Shown piece by piece: positions 1 to 7,617 of a stretch of 9,749 nt of DNA; the stretch's first letter is position 1; the number at the start of each line of letters is the position of its first letter. A model generated the notes under the pieces. It had not been told where the DNA came from. It saw nothing but the letters and a program-made list of their open reading frames with translations, and made no database searches. The stretch is taken from NCBI GenBank assembly GCA_023433685.1, contig JAEYUD010000256.1, positions 1 through 9,749 on the forward strand, given 5' to 3'. The stretch comes from Bacteroidota bacterium. GTDB lineage: Bacteria > Bacteroidota > Ignavibacteria > Ignavibacteriales > Ignavibacteriaceae. Both the position numbers and the translations under genes were made by a program.

Positions 1-386
1 TTTCTGTATTCAGAGCGGGAGACGAAGTGGAGGCGCATGCCAAACGAGAGTGCATCGCGGAGAGTGTGGTTAAGTTCAGCCGGTTTTTCACCCCTGATTA
101 CACCGATCGTGTTAATTCCAGCCATTTTGCCGGCAGCGGCAAGGGCATGGATATGATTCGAGTAGGCGCCGCCGAAGGAAAGGATTGTATCCTTCCCTTC
201 GCTGACGCAATTAATGAGGTTGTATTTAAGTTTGTACCATTTATTCCCCTGGATCAGGGGATGGACAAGCTCGAATCTTTCAACCGATATGCTCCCCGAG
301 GGGAACATACCGGAAGGATCAAGAAAAGTTCTTGGTACTTTTACGGGTTTTGAGAGATCAATACCCCCTGACTTTATCCCTCTCAA
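1..386 (-). CDS. ACC deaminase / D-cysteine desulfhydrase-family PLP enzyme (5' part, runs off left edge)
   Basis: Translating the minus strand from 386 gives 128 uninterrupted residues that look like the N-terminal part of the 1-aminocyclopropane-1-carboxylate deaminase/D-cysteine desulfhydrase family (fold-type II PLP enzymes, cytoplasmic). Seen: GNKWYKLKYNL at about residues 47-57, where Lys49 in GNK is the expected PLP-binding lysine; the glycine- and asparagine-rich motif SFGGAYSNHIHALAAAGK at 70-87; then TIGVIRGE and the stretch ending LHFVSRSEYR. Only roughly the first 40% of a typical 300-340 residue enzyme is present. No ATG lies near the expected N-terminus. I chose the TTG at 386-384 because it has a good ribosome binding site 9 nt upstream and the frame is closed by TGA at 395-393. 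It overlaps the end of the peptidase gene by 29 bp, which suggests translational coupling. Members deaminate ACC, desulfhydrate D-cysteine or have unknown substrates; this fragment cannot decide which. Confidence 0.85.
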   Translation of the reverse strand, partial: MRGIKSGGIDLSKPVKVPRTFLDPSGMFPSGSISVERFELVHPLIQGNKWYKLKYNLINCVSEGKDTILSFGGAYSNHIHALAAAGKMAGINTIGVIRGEKPAELNHTLRDALSFGMRLHFVSRSEYR

Positions 387-3207
387 CCGCTTTCACTCCT
401 TTAGTCATCCAATCAGGCGCGGGGGCTCCCTTCAGGAAGTGATCAAAGAACTGCAACATTCTGATGCTTAGATCAACCCTGTTACCCCAGTTGTTCTCGC
501 GGAGGTTGTGAACGTCGCCCGTGTAATTAAGCAGCCATGTTGGTTTCTGCAGCCTCCTTAAACCGGTGAAAAGTTCGATCCCCTGATACCAGGGCACAGC
601 GTCATCCTTATCGTTCGACATTATCAGCAGGGGAGTATTCACCCTGTCGAGGAAGAAAAGAGGGCTGTTGGCGATGTAAAGCTCAAGTTTATCCCAAAGT
701 GAGGCACCAATTCTGCTTTGTCCCTTTTCGTATTGGAATTCACGTACAAGACCGGAACCCCACCTGATGCCGCCGTAGGCACTTGTCATATTTGAAACGG
801 GCGCGCCTGCCATTGCAGCTTTGTAAAGGTTTGTCTGTGTAACAAGGAAAGCCGTTTGGTATCCGCCCCAGCTCTGACCCTGAAGACCGATCTTTTCACG
901 GTCGATGAAAGGGAACTGCTCGATCATTGAAAGTGTGCCACCAACAATGCAGTTGTAAGCGCTTTTACCCGGATATCCGTCTTCATAAACGATATCAGGA
1001 ATGAAGACCACATACTGATTGCTCGCGTAGAAATTGGGATTGATTATCGAACGGCTTGGTCCGGGGGTCCAATACCTGTTCAGATTATCGGAGTCCTTCT
1101 CGTAGAAATAGACCATCATGGGGTACTTTTTGGTCTTATCGAGGTCTTCAGGAAAGTAGATCAGACCTTCAAGGGGTTTGCCATCGATACTGTGATATTT
1201 AACTAATTTTACATCCGACCACAAATAATCACTCTGCTGTGGATTTATTTCACTGACCTTTTTCAGATCGGGTGAGAATCCTTTTGAGTAGTAAATATTG
1301 GGTGATTCTTTCTGCGACTCACGGTTGATCAATACATCATTTGTTTTCTCAGCTTTGATAGCGTAAGAATAGAGGTTAGGCGTTTTGAACAGAATTTTGG
1401 CTGAAGTGGCGGTTCCGGATTGTGAATTAACCGCGTAGCCGGCATCGCGTGTGGTCTGATCGAACACGGAAAAATAGATGTCATCCTTGGCAGGGTGCCA
1501 GGGGAGTTTCCTGTCGAGATCGAGTGATCTGAAAGTGGTATTGTTTTCCTTGCCATTTGTAATACGCTGAGCGGAGGAATCACCATCAGGCGAGGTGAGC
1601 CAGACATCAAACTGTGAGAAGATCATCAGTTTGTCATCATCTTCCAACCAGTTGCCAATTCCGTATGCTCCCGGGAGATCGGGCACATCATTCTCAACAT
1701 TCCAGAGTGGTTGATCAATACCGGTTGATATTTTGTTGGTCTTACCTGAAGATATCTTGAACGAGTACCACGATGAATCCGACTCGTCGTACCAGATAAT
1801 GTACTTGCCATTCGGTGAGATACCGTCATATTGTGAGATTTTCTTCTTTACAAGGGTTCTCTCGCCGGTAGTCATGTCAACCGCGTAGATATCGCTGTAG
1901 CTGTCGTCCCAAGAGCTCAGGTGTTTATAACCAACCGAGGATGAACCGAGCGCGTATCTGTTATCGGTATATTTCGAGTAATCAACCTGTTCGATCAACG
2001 AATCGGTGAGTTGAACCGCTTTTTTTGAATCGAGGTGATATACAAAAAGAAAGGTTTTCTTTTTATCGCGGTTAAGTTCAACATTCTGTTGGGTGTGCAG
2101 TATGGGATCGTGCCAACTCCAGACCTCGACATTCGGTTTTTCTTCATCAAGAAGAGTTTCATCAGGCTCAACTTCGAGAGCCTTCGCCACGCCATAGAAG
2201 AGGCGATTACCGGAATCAGAGAAATTAAGATCATAATTAACTGAAACACGGTTTCCTTTCGGCAGGGAAGCATGTGCTGAATCTACAAGCACACCGGCAG
2301 TTTCCTTGCCATCCTCCCAGAGGTAAAGGTTGTAATTTTTCGCCGTTGCGGAAGTGTCGGAGGAGAAAAGGAAAGCCATTTTCATTCCGTCTTTCGAGAG
2401 CACCGTTGATTTTACAGGTCCATTAAACACCAGGGTATCAGCGGTGAGTGTTTCGGTATTGAACCTGACCACATAAGCCGTATCAACGGAGTCATCAACG
2501 AATGAAACAAACGCGAAGCGGTTGCCGCTTTCAGAGGCAGCGTAGTCTTCCACATTGGTAAATCTGAACTGTTTGCCGATGAGAGGGTTGAATATCAGCA
2601 GATCTGTACCGTCTTTTTTCGCTTTTGAGGCAGGTTTCTCTTTTTCCTTCGCGGCTTTTAGAGTGTCTTTTACCTGGGATGAATCCTTGGTCTGGGTTGA
2701 ATCCTTCGCCTTCGGTTCATCTTTTGGTTTTTTCATTTTCTCAAAATTTATCGCCATCCAGCCGGTTGAATATTCCGGTAATTTAAATGATTTCACATCG
2801 GCGTAATAATCAGTTGAGTCACCCTTTCTGAACCATACGGCGAGGGAATCTTTGGGGAGGTCTTCTTTTTTCACCTTCTTTAGGTTGGCAGCTTTCAAGG
2901 TGTCCCATCCCGGTTTAACGGTGGTGACAACCAATTCACCATTTTGAGTGGATTTGGCGCCTTTTCCCTTTGGGATCAGTTTAGTGGTGCCTGTTGTACG
3001 GTCGTAAATATTCAAAACACCGTCTTTCCTGAGGGTATTTACCTCAAAAATCAGCAGTTCGCCATTCTTTGATATCTGGGGTTGTTCGATCCGTTTCCAG
3101 AGATCATAAATATTGTGATCCAGCCGCTTCTTCTGCTGAGGGAAGAGTGTGACTGTCGAGAATAACAAAACGAGAACAAAAATAAAGTGATATGTTTTCC
3201 TGGTCAC
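358..3207 (-). CDS. Secreted S9 (prolyl oligopeptidase) family serine peptidase
   Basis: A 949-residue exported peptidase of family S9 (dipeptidyl-peptidase/acylaminoacyl-peptidase type), expected to cut short peptides in the periplasm or outside the cell. The N-terminus has basic residues, a hydrophobic core (about 6-20) and then FPQQ, a plausible Sec signal peptide. Residues about 30-640 hold repeated beta-rich, Asp/Gly-rich blades as in the S9 propeller, with a Lys-rich insert at about 155-200. The C-terminal alpha/beta-hydrolase carries the full triad: Ser779 in GQSWGGYQ, Asp868 in NDKDDAVPW and His900 in GDVHNL. There is no T9SS sorting tail. Two in-frame GTG starts exist. I prefer 3207 because AGGTGA lies 5 nt upstream; the one at 3216 (952 residues) has no such site. 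It follows the deacylase gene by 93 bp with no terminator between them and overlaps the PLP enzyme gene, so the three are probably one transcript. The family is certain; exact cleavage specificity is not. Confidence 0.93.
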   Translation of the reverse strand: MTRKTYHFIFVLVLLFSTVTLFPQQKKRLDHNIYDLWKRIEQPQISKNGELLIFEVNTLRKDGVLNIYDRTTGTTKLIPKGKGAKSTQNGELVVTTVKPGWDTLKAANLKKVKKEDLPKDSLAVWFRKGDSTDYYADVKSFKLPEYSTGWMAINFEKMKKPKDEPKAKDSTQTKDSSQVKDTLKAAKEKEKPASKAKKDGTDLLIFNPLIGKQFRFTNVEDYAASESGNRFAFVSFVDDSVDTAYVVRFNTETLTADTLVFNGPVKSTVLSKDGMKMAFLFSSDTSATAKNYNLYLWEDGKETAGVLVDSAHASLPKGNRVSVNYDLNFSDSGNRLFYGVAKALEVEPDETLLDEEKPNVEVWSWHDPILHTQQNVELNRDKKKTFLFVYHLDSKKAVQLTDSLIEQVDYSKYTDNRYALGSSSVGYKHLSSWDDSYSDIYAVDMTTGERTLVKKKISQYDGISPNGKYIIWYDESDSSWYSFKISSGKTNKISTGIDQPLWNVENDVPDLPGAYGIGNWLEDDDKLMIFSQFDVWLTSPDGDSSAQRITNGKENNTTFRSLDLDRKLPWHPAKDDIYFSVFDQTTRDAGYAVNSQSGTATSAKILFKTPNLYSYAIKAEKTNDVLINRESQKESPNIYYSKGFSPDLKKVSEINPQQSDYLWSDVKLVKYHSIDGKPLEGLIYFPEDLDKTKKYPMMVYFYEKDSDNLNRYWTPGPSRSIINPNFYASNQYVVFIPDIVYEDGYPGKSAYNCIVGGTLSMIEQFPFIDREKIGLQGQSWGGYQTAFLVTQTNLYKAAMAGAPVSNMTSAYGGIRWGSGLVREFQYEKGQSRIGASLWDKLELYIANSPLFFLDRVNTPLLIMSNDKDDAVPWYQGIELFTGLRRLQKPTWLLNYTGDVHNLRENNWGNRVDLSIRMLQFFDHFLKGAPAPDWMTKGVKAVERDKVRGY
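396..402 (-). promoter_or_regulatory. Ribosome binding site deciding a TTG start
   Basis: On the minus strand AAAGGAG lies 9 nt before the TTG at 386-384. It sits inside the coding sequence of the upstream peptidase. It is the main support for the non-ATG start of the PLP enzyme, since no other start codon nearby has such a site. Confidence 0.6.
2653..2724 (-). repeat. Four-unit hexapeptide repeat in the peptidase (KDxxxx)
   Basis: Within the Lys-rich insert of the S9 peptidase, residues 162-185 read as four consecutive six-residue units, KDEPKA, KDSTQT, KDSSQV and KDTLKA. This is an 18-bp period at the DNA level with diverged bases (TGAATCCTT recurs on the plus strand). It is followed by more Lys/Glu/Ala-rich sequence. 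It looks like a flexible charged linker or loop between propeller blades, grown by tandem duplication. Confidence 0.6.
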
Positions 3208-3212
3208 TTGTG

Positions 3213-3218
3213 TCACCT
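3213..3218 (-). promoter_or_regulatory. Ribosome binding site favouring the GTG start at 3207
   Basis: On the minus strand AGGTGA is followed by 5 nt (CACAA) and then GTG at 3207-3205. The alternative GTG at 3216-3214 overlaps this site and has only an A-rich, SD-less leader upstream. This argues for the shorter peptidase reading frame. Confidence 0.45.
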
Positions 3219-3300
3219 GTTATTGTTTGAACAGATTTAGGAATTAGTAGAAGCGAAATTTAAGTTTTTTAGAGGGAATTGCGGCTATTGAACTTTTTGT

Positions 3301-3768
3301 TCAGATTAGATCGGCGGTTTCAGCGGGAATGGCTCCAATCAGACCTGAAGGCGCGATAATAATTTGTGTGCCTCTTACACCGGCGCTGATTGAGATTTCA
3401 TCGAAGAGCAGGGCGGTTTCATCAATAAAAACGGGATAAGGTTTTTTCATACCGACAGGTGAACACCCACCCCGGATGTAACCGGTAAGATCGAATAGCT
3501 CTTTTACCTTTATCATTTCGATCTTCTTCGATGACGCCGCGCGTGCAGCTTTTTTGAGATCGAGTTCACATGAACCGGGGATCACGAAGACGAAGATGTT
3601 ATTTGATTCATTCCGGGCGACGAGGGTTTTGAAGACAGTATCGGGGTCAAGCCCGGTTTTACGGGCAACAGATACGGCATCGAGTTCATCCTCCGACACT
3701 TCGTAAGCGAGGGTGGAAAAATGGATGTTTTTACTCTCGAGGATTCTGATAGCGTTAGTTTTTGCCAT
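3301..3768 (-). CDS. ybaK: YbaK/EbsC-family aminoacyl-tRNA deacylase (Cys-tRNA-Pro deacylase type)
   Basis: A 155-residue cytoplasmic protein matching the YbaK/EbsC editing domain over its full length (E. coli YbaK is about 159 residues). In that family the protein hydrolyses Cys-tRNA(Pro) made in error by prolyl-tRNA synthetase. Seen: VFKTLVA at 45-51 with Lys47 at the position of the essential YbaK lysine; LDLKKAARA at 69-77, as in YbaK; and GGCSPVGMKKPYPVFID at 100-116, the conserved glycine/Ser-Pro loop and following strand. The ATG at 3768-3766 is preceded only by a weak AGG. It is the first gene of the minus-strand group and faces the divergent region at 3769-3936. The gap to the peptidase contains no clear terminator. 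Substrate could differ, since relatives (ProX, PrdX, YeaK-like) edit Ala or Ser; the strong resemblance to YbaK itself favours the cysteine assignment. Confidence 0.88.
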   Translation of the reverse strand: MAKTNAIRILESKNIHFSTLAYEVSEDELDAVSVARKTGLDPDTVFKTLVARNESNNIFVFVIPGSCELDLKKAARAASSKKIEMIKVKELFDLTGYIRGGCSPVGMKKPYPVFIDETALLFDEISISAGVRGTQIIIAPSGLIGAIPAETADLI

Positions 3769-3936
3769 GCCTAAATAAAATGATTTACGCCGAAAGATAC
3801 AAAATCAGCTGCAAGCAATTACATCCCGCGTGGCATAATTTTAACTTTGTATATGGCGGAAATTATTCATATCTTATTGATCGTAAATCCACATTTCATT
3901 TCCCAATCATCTTTATAGTCCCAAAAGGAGACCCTA
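3769..3936. promoter_or_regulatory. Divergent intergenic region with candidate promoters
   Basis: This 168-bp AT-rich gap separates the leftward deacylase group from the rightward lipoprotein pair, so it should hold promoters for both. On the plus strand TAACTTTG (3842-3849) matches the Bacteroidota -7 consensus TAnnTTTG exactly, but I find no TTG at the usual distance upstream. On the minus strand TATCTTTC (3799-3792) is one base off the same consensus and lies close to the deacylase start, with a TTG 16 bp upstream, shorter than usual. Whether this group uses that consensus is assumed, so the individual sites are weak; the region as a promoter region follows from the gene layout. Confidence 0.4.
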
Positions 3937-4506
3937 ATGAAGTTAGTTTCATTGAGACTTTTTATAATCGCGCTGGTAACCTTAATGTTTGCAGGTTGCC
4001 TCACAGTTGACAAAAAAGAGTACAGCTACAAAGTAAATGCAGACGGTTCAGGTGAAGGCTGGATCAAGTTTTATAATATAAAATCCGCGAAAGACGGTGA
4101 AGATGATGTATCGCTGAAAGATTTTGCTTCACTGATCGACGACTACGTAAAAGGAACCAAATTTGAAGATGAGAACTCTTCGCTTCAGGTTGTTTCAAAA
4201 GAGCTGATGGAAGAAGGCGGAAAGCTTAACGGTCTGATAAAATTCAAATTCAGCGACCTTTCCGAGATTTCATTCCTTTATGAAAAAGGATGTGATTGCG
4301 CTCCCGTTTATTACTCAATGGGCGGATTTCTTTCAGAGACTTACGTTTCTTCAAATGGTACATACCTTGGTGAGAACGGTGGACCACAGATAATAAAGTG
4401 GCCGGCGAAGACAAAAAGTTTCACCTTTACCACTTCCGTAAGTGCTGATACAGCCGCGGTTGAACTGCTGAACCAGTACAATGCCTGGAAGGCGAACCAG
4501 AAATAA
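3937..4506 (+). CDS. Predicted lipoprotein of unknown function
   Basis: A 189-residue envelope protein. The N-terminus has a short charged start, a hydrophobic stretch (about 4-19) and the lipobox-like FAGC ending at Cys21, so it should be processed by signal peptidase II and lipid-anchored; Phe at -3 is slightly unusual. Residues about 27-45 (YSYKVNADGSGEGWIKFYNI) resemble the opening of small lipoproteins that follow the Cys with a beta-hairpin carrying D-G-S-G. I do not recognise a named family. A CDC pair (KGCDCAP, about 127-133) sits mid-protein and could form a disulfide or bind something. The start is supported by AAAGGAG 6 nt before the ATG. The gene is 26 bp upstream of the T9SS cargo gene on the same strand, so they are probably co-transcribed. 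Real gene: sure; function: unknown. Confidence 0.8.
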   Translation: MKLVSLRLFIIALVTLMFAGCLTVDKKEYSYKVNADGSGEGWIKFYNIKSAKDGEDDVSLKDFASLIDDYVKGTKFEDENSSLQVVSKELMEEGGKLNGLIKFKFSDLSEISFLYEKGCDCAPVYYSMGGFLSETYVSSNGTYLGENGGPQIIKWPAKTKSFTFTTSVSADTAAVELLNQYNAWKANQK

Positions 4507-4532
4507 GTTTTATTAACTAACGGAGTACGAAA

Positions 4533-7442
4533 GTGATCAAAAATACTTTTTTATCACTGTTTCTATTGTTCCTTGGCACCTCACTGATGGCGCAGTCTTA
4601 TTCAGGACCGGCAGCCGGATCAGTGACCGGTGGTGTCATGGTGAACACTAACAGTTTTGGACTTACACCCTCGAATGCTTTTCCAAAACCGGAAACCATC
4701 AGGAACAAGATTGACTACACAGCGGATCCTTATTTCATCGAGGAATACAAGGATATGTATGACGCTATCAAGTTCTACGTTCAAGACAAGAACGCGGGCA
4801 AAGAAGCCATTGATACAACCAAAGCCCTGCTGATGAAAGATTTCCAGGGACTGACACAGACCAACTCAATTCCACCTGATCCTCATGTGGCTGTTGGTGC
4901 CGGTTATATTGTAGCGACTGTGAACAGTGACTTTGGTATCTTCGACAAAAACGGAAACCTACTGAAGCGAATAAACGCCGATCAGTGGTTTGCCTCAACA
5001 ATTCAGAGCCCGGGCGCGTTCGATCCCAAGGTTATCTATGACCACTTCGACAAAAGGTGGGTCATGGTATGGCTCGATCAGAATGACAGCCCTTCACGTG
5101 GCTACCTTCTTTTCTCCGTTTCCGATGACTCAATTCCCACAGGAACATGGTATAACTTCGCGCTTCGTTCCGATGTTAACGGTAACGATCCGAACGGAAG
5201 CTGGATGGATTATCAGGGTGTTGGATTCGATGATGACGCGATCTACATTTGCGGTAACCAGTTCTCTTTCGCGAGTGTTTTCCAGTACGCGAAGATCAGG
5301 ATCATCCCTAAAACACCATTATACTCAAATAATGTCGGCGCGACCGTTACCTATAATGATCTGTATGATATAAAGTATCCTTCACCCGGTCCTACCAACC
5401 AGAGGATATTCCATATCAGACCGACCATATCGTACACGCATGATGCCTCGAAATATTACTTCCTTCACGCGCCCGGGTCATCCAACTTCTTTGCCCTTTA
5501 CTGGGTTGAGAATCCATTGACTGCACCGGTGCTCAGAGGAGCGGTTGTTCCCACAATAAATTATTCAGCCCCGCCTGATGCCAACCAGCTCGGTGGAGGC
5601 ACACCTTTGATCTCAACCAATGGTGCCCAACTTCAGAACGAACCGATCTTTAAGGACGGGAATATCTGGTCGGTTCATACGATCAGAAATCCTTCCGCTG
5701 CCAACTTCTCTGCTCTTCACTATGTGAAGATCAATACCACTACCAATACTGTTGCCGAACAGTCTGTTCTTGGCGCGAGTGGCTACTGGTATTATTTCAG
5801 CGCTATAGCGATAGACAAATACAACAACGCGGCACTAACCTTCGCCCGTTCCGCTGATACAGAGTACGCGGGAGCTTTTTACTCCTCCAAATTTGCAAAT
5901 GAAACCGATTTCACTTACAGCGCGCCACTTCAGACCGGAAAAGCGAATTATGTAAAAACCTTTGGCGGAACAAGAAACCGCTGGGGTGACTACATGGGAA
6001 TCTGGATCAATCCGGAGAACATGACCGACTTCGTTATTTTCACTGAATATGCAGCTGCTGCCAACACCTGGGGTACCTGGACAGGTATCTTAAGAGTTGC
6101 TCCTTATGATGGACCGAAAGCTTTCCTGAGCAAATCGGTACTCAACTTTGGTGAAATTGAAAAGAACACAGACAGTCAGGTGGAATCTTTCAAACTTACC
6201 AGTTTTGGAACTCAGCCCTTGATCATCAATTCAATGGGATTCAGTACAGGTAACTTCACCCTGAACACAAACCTGACTTATCCTTACACACTCGATCCAA
6301 ACAGAACAATTGATGTTCAGTTGACTGCAAAGCCACTTGCTTTGGGTGCCATCGCTGATACTCTCGTACTCGTTACGAACAATCCTGATCCGATCAGAGT
6401 GGCAGTATCCACAACAGGTTATGAGATCATTCCAACCAATGAACGCGCCATGTACGCGGTTTCCGGTGGTACAGACAACAACCGTTTGTTCTATCTTAGG
6501 ACCGGTAATGCAGTGCCAACAGAGATTGGTCAGACAACCAAGAATCAGTTCCTCAGTATCGCGGTTCATCCGAAAACGAAAGTGATATACGGACTCCGTA
6601 ATTCACTTCCGGTCGAGATCGTTCGGGTAAATTCAGCCGCGGGTGACGCGCATACATTGTTCAAAAGCTCGCTTACTGATCTTTCAAGTTTAGCGTTCGA
6701 CACTACCGGAAATCTTTATGCTTCCGCTAAAAGCGGCAAAGTTTACAAGGTTGGTTTGTCCGACTCCACCTTTACAGAGAGATTCACATCCGCGGGGCCT
6801 GTGCTTTCGATCGCGTTCCACCCGGTGACAAACGAGCTGTATGCCTCGCTATACAGGGCGCTTGGTTCACCCAAGGATATGATCTTTAAGATCAATACCG
6901 CCACCGGTGACACCACAAGACTCGGTAACACAGGATTTGGCAGTGCCATTTTTGATCTCGAATTTGACCCCGCCGGTCAGCTTTTTGGTCTAAAGGGCCT
7001 CTCTAACCAGGCCACGGATCTGATAAAGATCAATGCTTCTTCAGGTGTGGGCGAGCTTGTTGGTTCAACAGGCGTGATCAACCTTGCCGCGATGACATAC
7101 AACTACAACGGAACCTTGACAGATGTTAAGAATCAGGAAGTGGTACCCGTTGTATTCTCGCTTGGGCAGAATTATCCGAATCCATTCAATCCTGTAACAA
7201 AGATTGATTATACACTTCCGAAAGCTGCCAATGTGAGAATCACAGTTTACAACCTTCTTGGTGAAGTTGTGAAAGTGGTATATGAAGGCTACAACAACGC
7301 CGGTTCGTACTCAACCTACTGGAACGCTGATGACCCTTCAGGAGCAAAACTTACAAGTGGTGTTTACTTCTATGAACTGAAAGCAAACACTGCTGACAAT
7401 CAGACTTTTAGCGATATCAAGAAGATGGTTCTTCTGAAGTAG
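4533..7442 (+). CDS. Large secreted T9SS cargo protein with choice-of-anchor D and propeller-like modules
   Basis: A 969-residue surface or secreted protein. A signal peptide covers about 1-20 (hydrophobic 5-18, LMA before Gln21). Residues about 105-525 form a beta-rich module seen in other secreted bacterial proteins, with PPDPHVAVG...IFDKNG, FDPKVIYDHFDKRWVM and RWGDYMGIWINP as landmarks. Residues about 530-632 look like a choice-of-anchor D (ASPM/SPD-2/Hydin-like Ig) domain (LNFGEIEKNT...LVTNNPDP). Residues about 638-860 look like a WD/SMP-30-type propeller (MYAVSGG, LSIAVHP, LSIAFHP, DLEFDPAGQLFGL). The C-terminal 90 residues hold YPNPFNP (881-887), the FlgD-like Ig fold and SGVYFYELKA, then KKMVLLK: the T9SS type A sorting signal, normally removed on export. 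The start is GTG with CGGAG 7 nt upstream. No catalytic residues are evident; it is likely adhesive or structural. A strong terminator follows. Confidence 0.92.
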   Translation: MIKNTFLSLFLLFLGTSLMAQSYSGPAAGSVTGGVMVNTNSFGLTPSNAFPKPETIRNKIDYTADPYFIEEYKDMYDAIKFYVQDKNAGKEAIDTTKALLMKDFQGLTQTNSIPPDPHVAVGAGYIVATVNSDFGIFDKNGNLLKRINADQWFASTIQSPGAFDPKVIYDHFDKRWVMVWLDQNDSPSRGYLLFSVSDDSIPTGTWYNFALRSDVNGNDPNGSWMDYQGVGFDDDAIYICGNQFSFASVFQYAKIRIIPKTPLYSNNVGATVTYNDLYDIKYPSPGPTNQRIFHIRPTISYTHDASKYYFLHAPGSSNFFALYWVENPLTAPVLRGAVVPTINYSAPPDANQLGGGTPLISTNGAQLQNEPIFKDGNIWSVHTIRNPSAANFSALHYVKINTTTNTVAEQSVLGASGYWYYFSAIAIDKYNNAALTFARSADTEYAGAFYSSKFANETDFTYSAPLQTGKANYVKTFGGTRNRWGDYMGIWINPENMTDFVIFTEYAAAANTWGTWTGILRVAPYDGPKAFLSKSVLNFGEIEKNTDSQVESFKLTSFGTQPLIINSMGFSTGNFTLNTNLTYPYTLDPNRTIDVQLTAKPLALGAIADTLVLVTNNPDPIRVAVSTTGYEIIPTNERAMYAVSGGTDNNRLFYLRTGNAVPTEIGQTTKNQFLSIAVHPKTKVIYGLRNSLPVEIVRVNSAAGDAHTLFKSSLTDLSSLAFDTTGNLYASAKSGKVYKVGLSDSTFTERFTSAGPVLSIAFHPVTNELYASLYRALGSPKDMIFKINTATGDTTRLGNTGFGSAIFDLEFDPAGQLFGLKGLSNQATDLIKINASSGVGELVGSTGVINLAAMTYNYNGTLTDVKNQEVVPVVFSLGQNYPNPFNPVTKIDYTLPKAANVRITVYNLLGEVVKVVYEGYNNAGSYSTYWNADDPSGAKLTSGVYFYELKANTADNQTFSDIKKMVLLK

Positions 7443-7455
7443 TCGTCTAATATTG

Positions 7456-7493
7456 AAAAAGCCCGTGCTTGTTTCAGTACGGGCTTTTTTTTT
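7456..7493 (+). terminator. Rho-independent terminator after the T9SS cargo gene
   Basis: Left arm AAAAAGCCCGTGCT (7456-7469), loop TGTTTC, right arm AGTACGGGCTTTTT (7476-7489), then more T to 7493. The 14-bp stem has one G-U pair and ends in a nine-T run. It closes the lipoprotein/cargo transcript and separates it from the gene at 7618. The A tract on the left means it could also stop transcripts coming from the right. Confidence 0.9.
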
Positions 7494-7507
7494 ATTCAAA
7501 ATCAGTA

Positions 7508-7541
7508 TTGCCTGAAAAGTAAAAAAAATATGTTATATTTT
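7508..7541 (+). promoter_or_regulatory. Candidate promoter for the gene at 7618
   Basis: TTG at 7508-7510 and TATATTTT at 7534-7541 (one base from TAnnTTTG) resemble a Bacteroidota-type -33/-7 pair. The 23-bp spacer is a few bases longer than usual. It lies just downstream of the previous terminator and about 75 bp before the start codon, where a promoter for this stand-alone gene is needed. Confidence 0.3.
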
Positions 7542-7552
7542 AGGTTGGAATC

Positions 7553-7584
7553 AATCGATTTTACAGGCGCAATCGACTTCACAG
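7553..7584 (+). repeat. Imperfect 14-bp direct repeat, 18-bp period, upstream of the 7618 gene
   Basis: AATCGATTTTACAG at 7553-7566 recurs as AATCGACTTCACAG at 7571-7584, matching at 12 of 14 positions with starts 18 bp apart. The first copy begins with the palindrome AATCGATT. It lies between the candidate promoter and the start codon, in the likely untranslated leader, so it could be a protein-binding site or part of an mRNA structure. It could also be chance. Confidence 0.4.
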
Positions 7585-7617
7585 AAACACTAAAATATTC
7601 GAATTATTGGCTGAAAA

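Noticed and set aside
27..353. Plus-strand open frame of 108 codons
   Set aside because: It is exactly antisense to the PLP enzyme, whose minus-strand translation has clear family motifs; the plus-strand product resembles nothing.
3289..3303. Inverted repeat TGAAC-TTTTT-GTTCA at the end of the deacylase gene
   Set aside because: Only a 5-bp AT-rich stem with no T tract after it on the minus strand, so not a convincing terminator or operator.
3762..4010. Plus-strand open frame of 82 codons across the divergent gap
   Set aside because: No ribosome binding site; it overlaps the deacylase start and the lipoprotein start in another frame, and its product lacks any signature.
6231..6569. Minus-strand open frame of 112 codons inside the T9SS cargo gene
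   Set aside because: Shadow of a well-supported coding frame; Cys/Trp-rich product with no domain resemblance.
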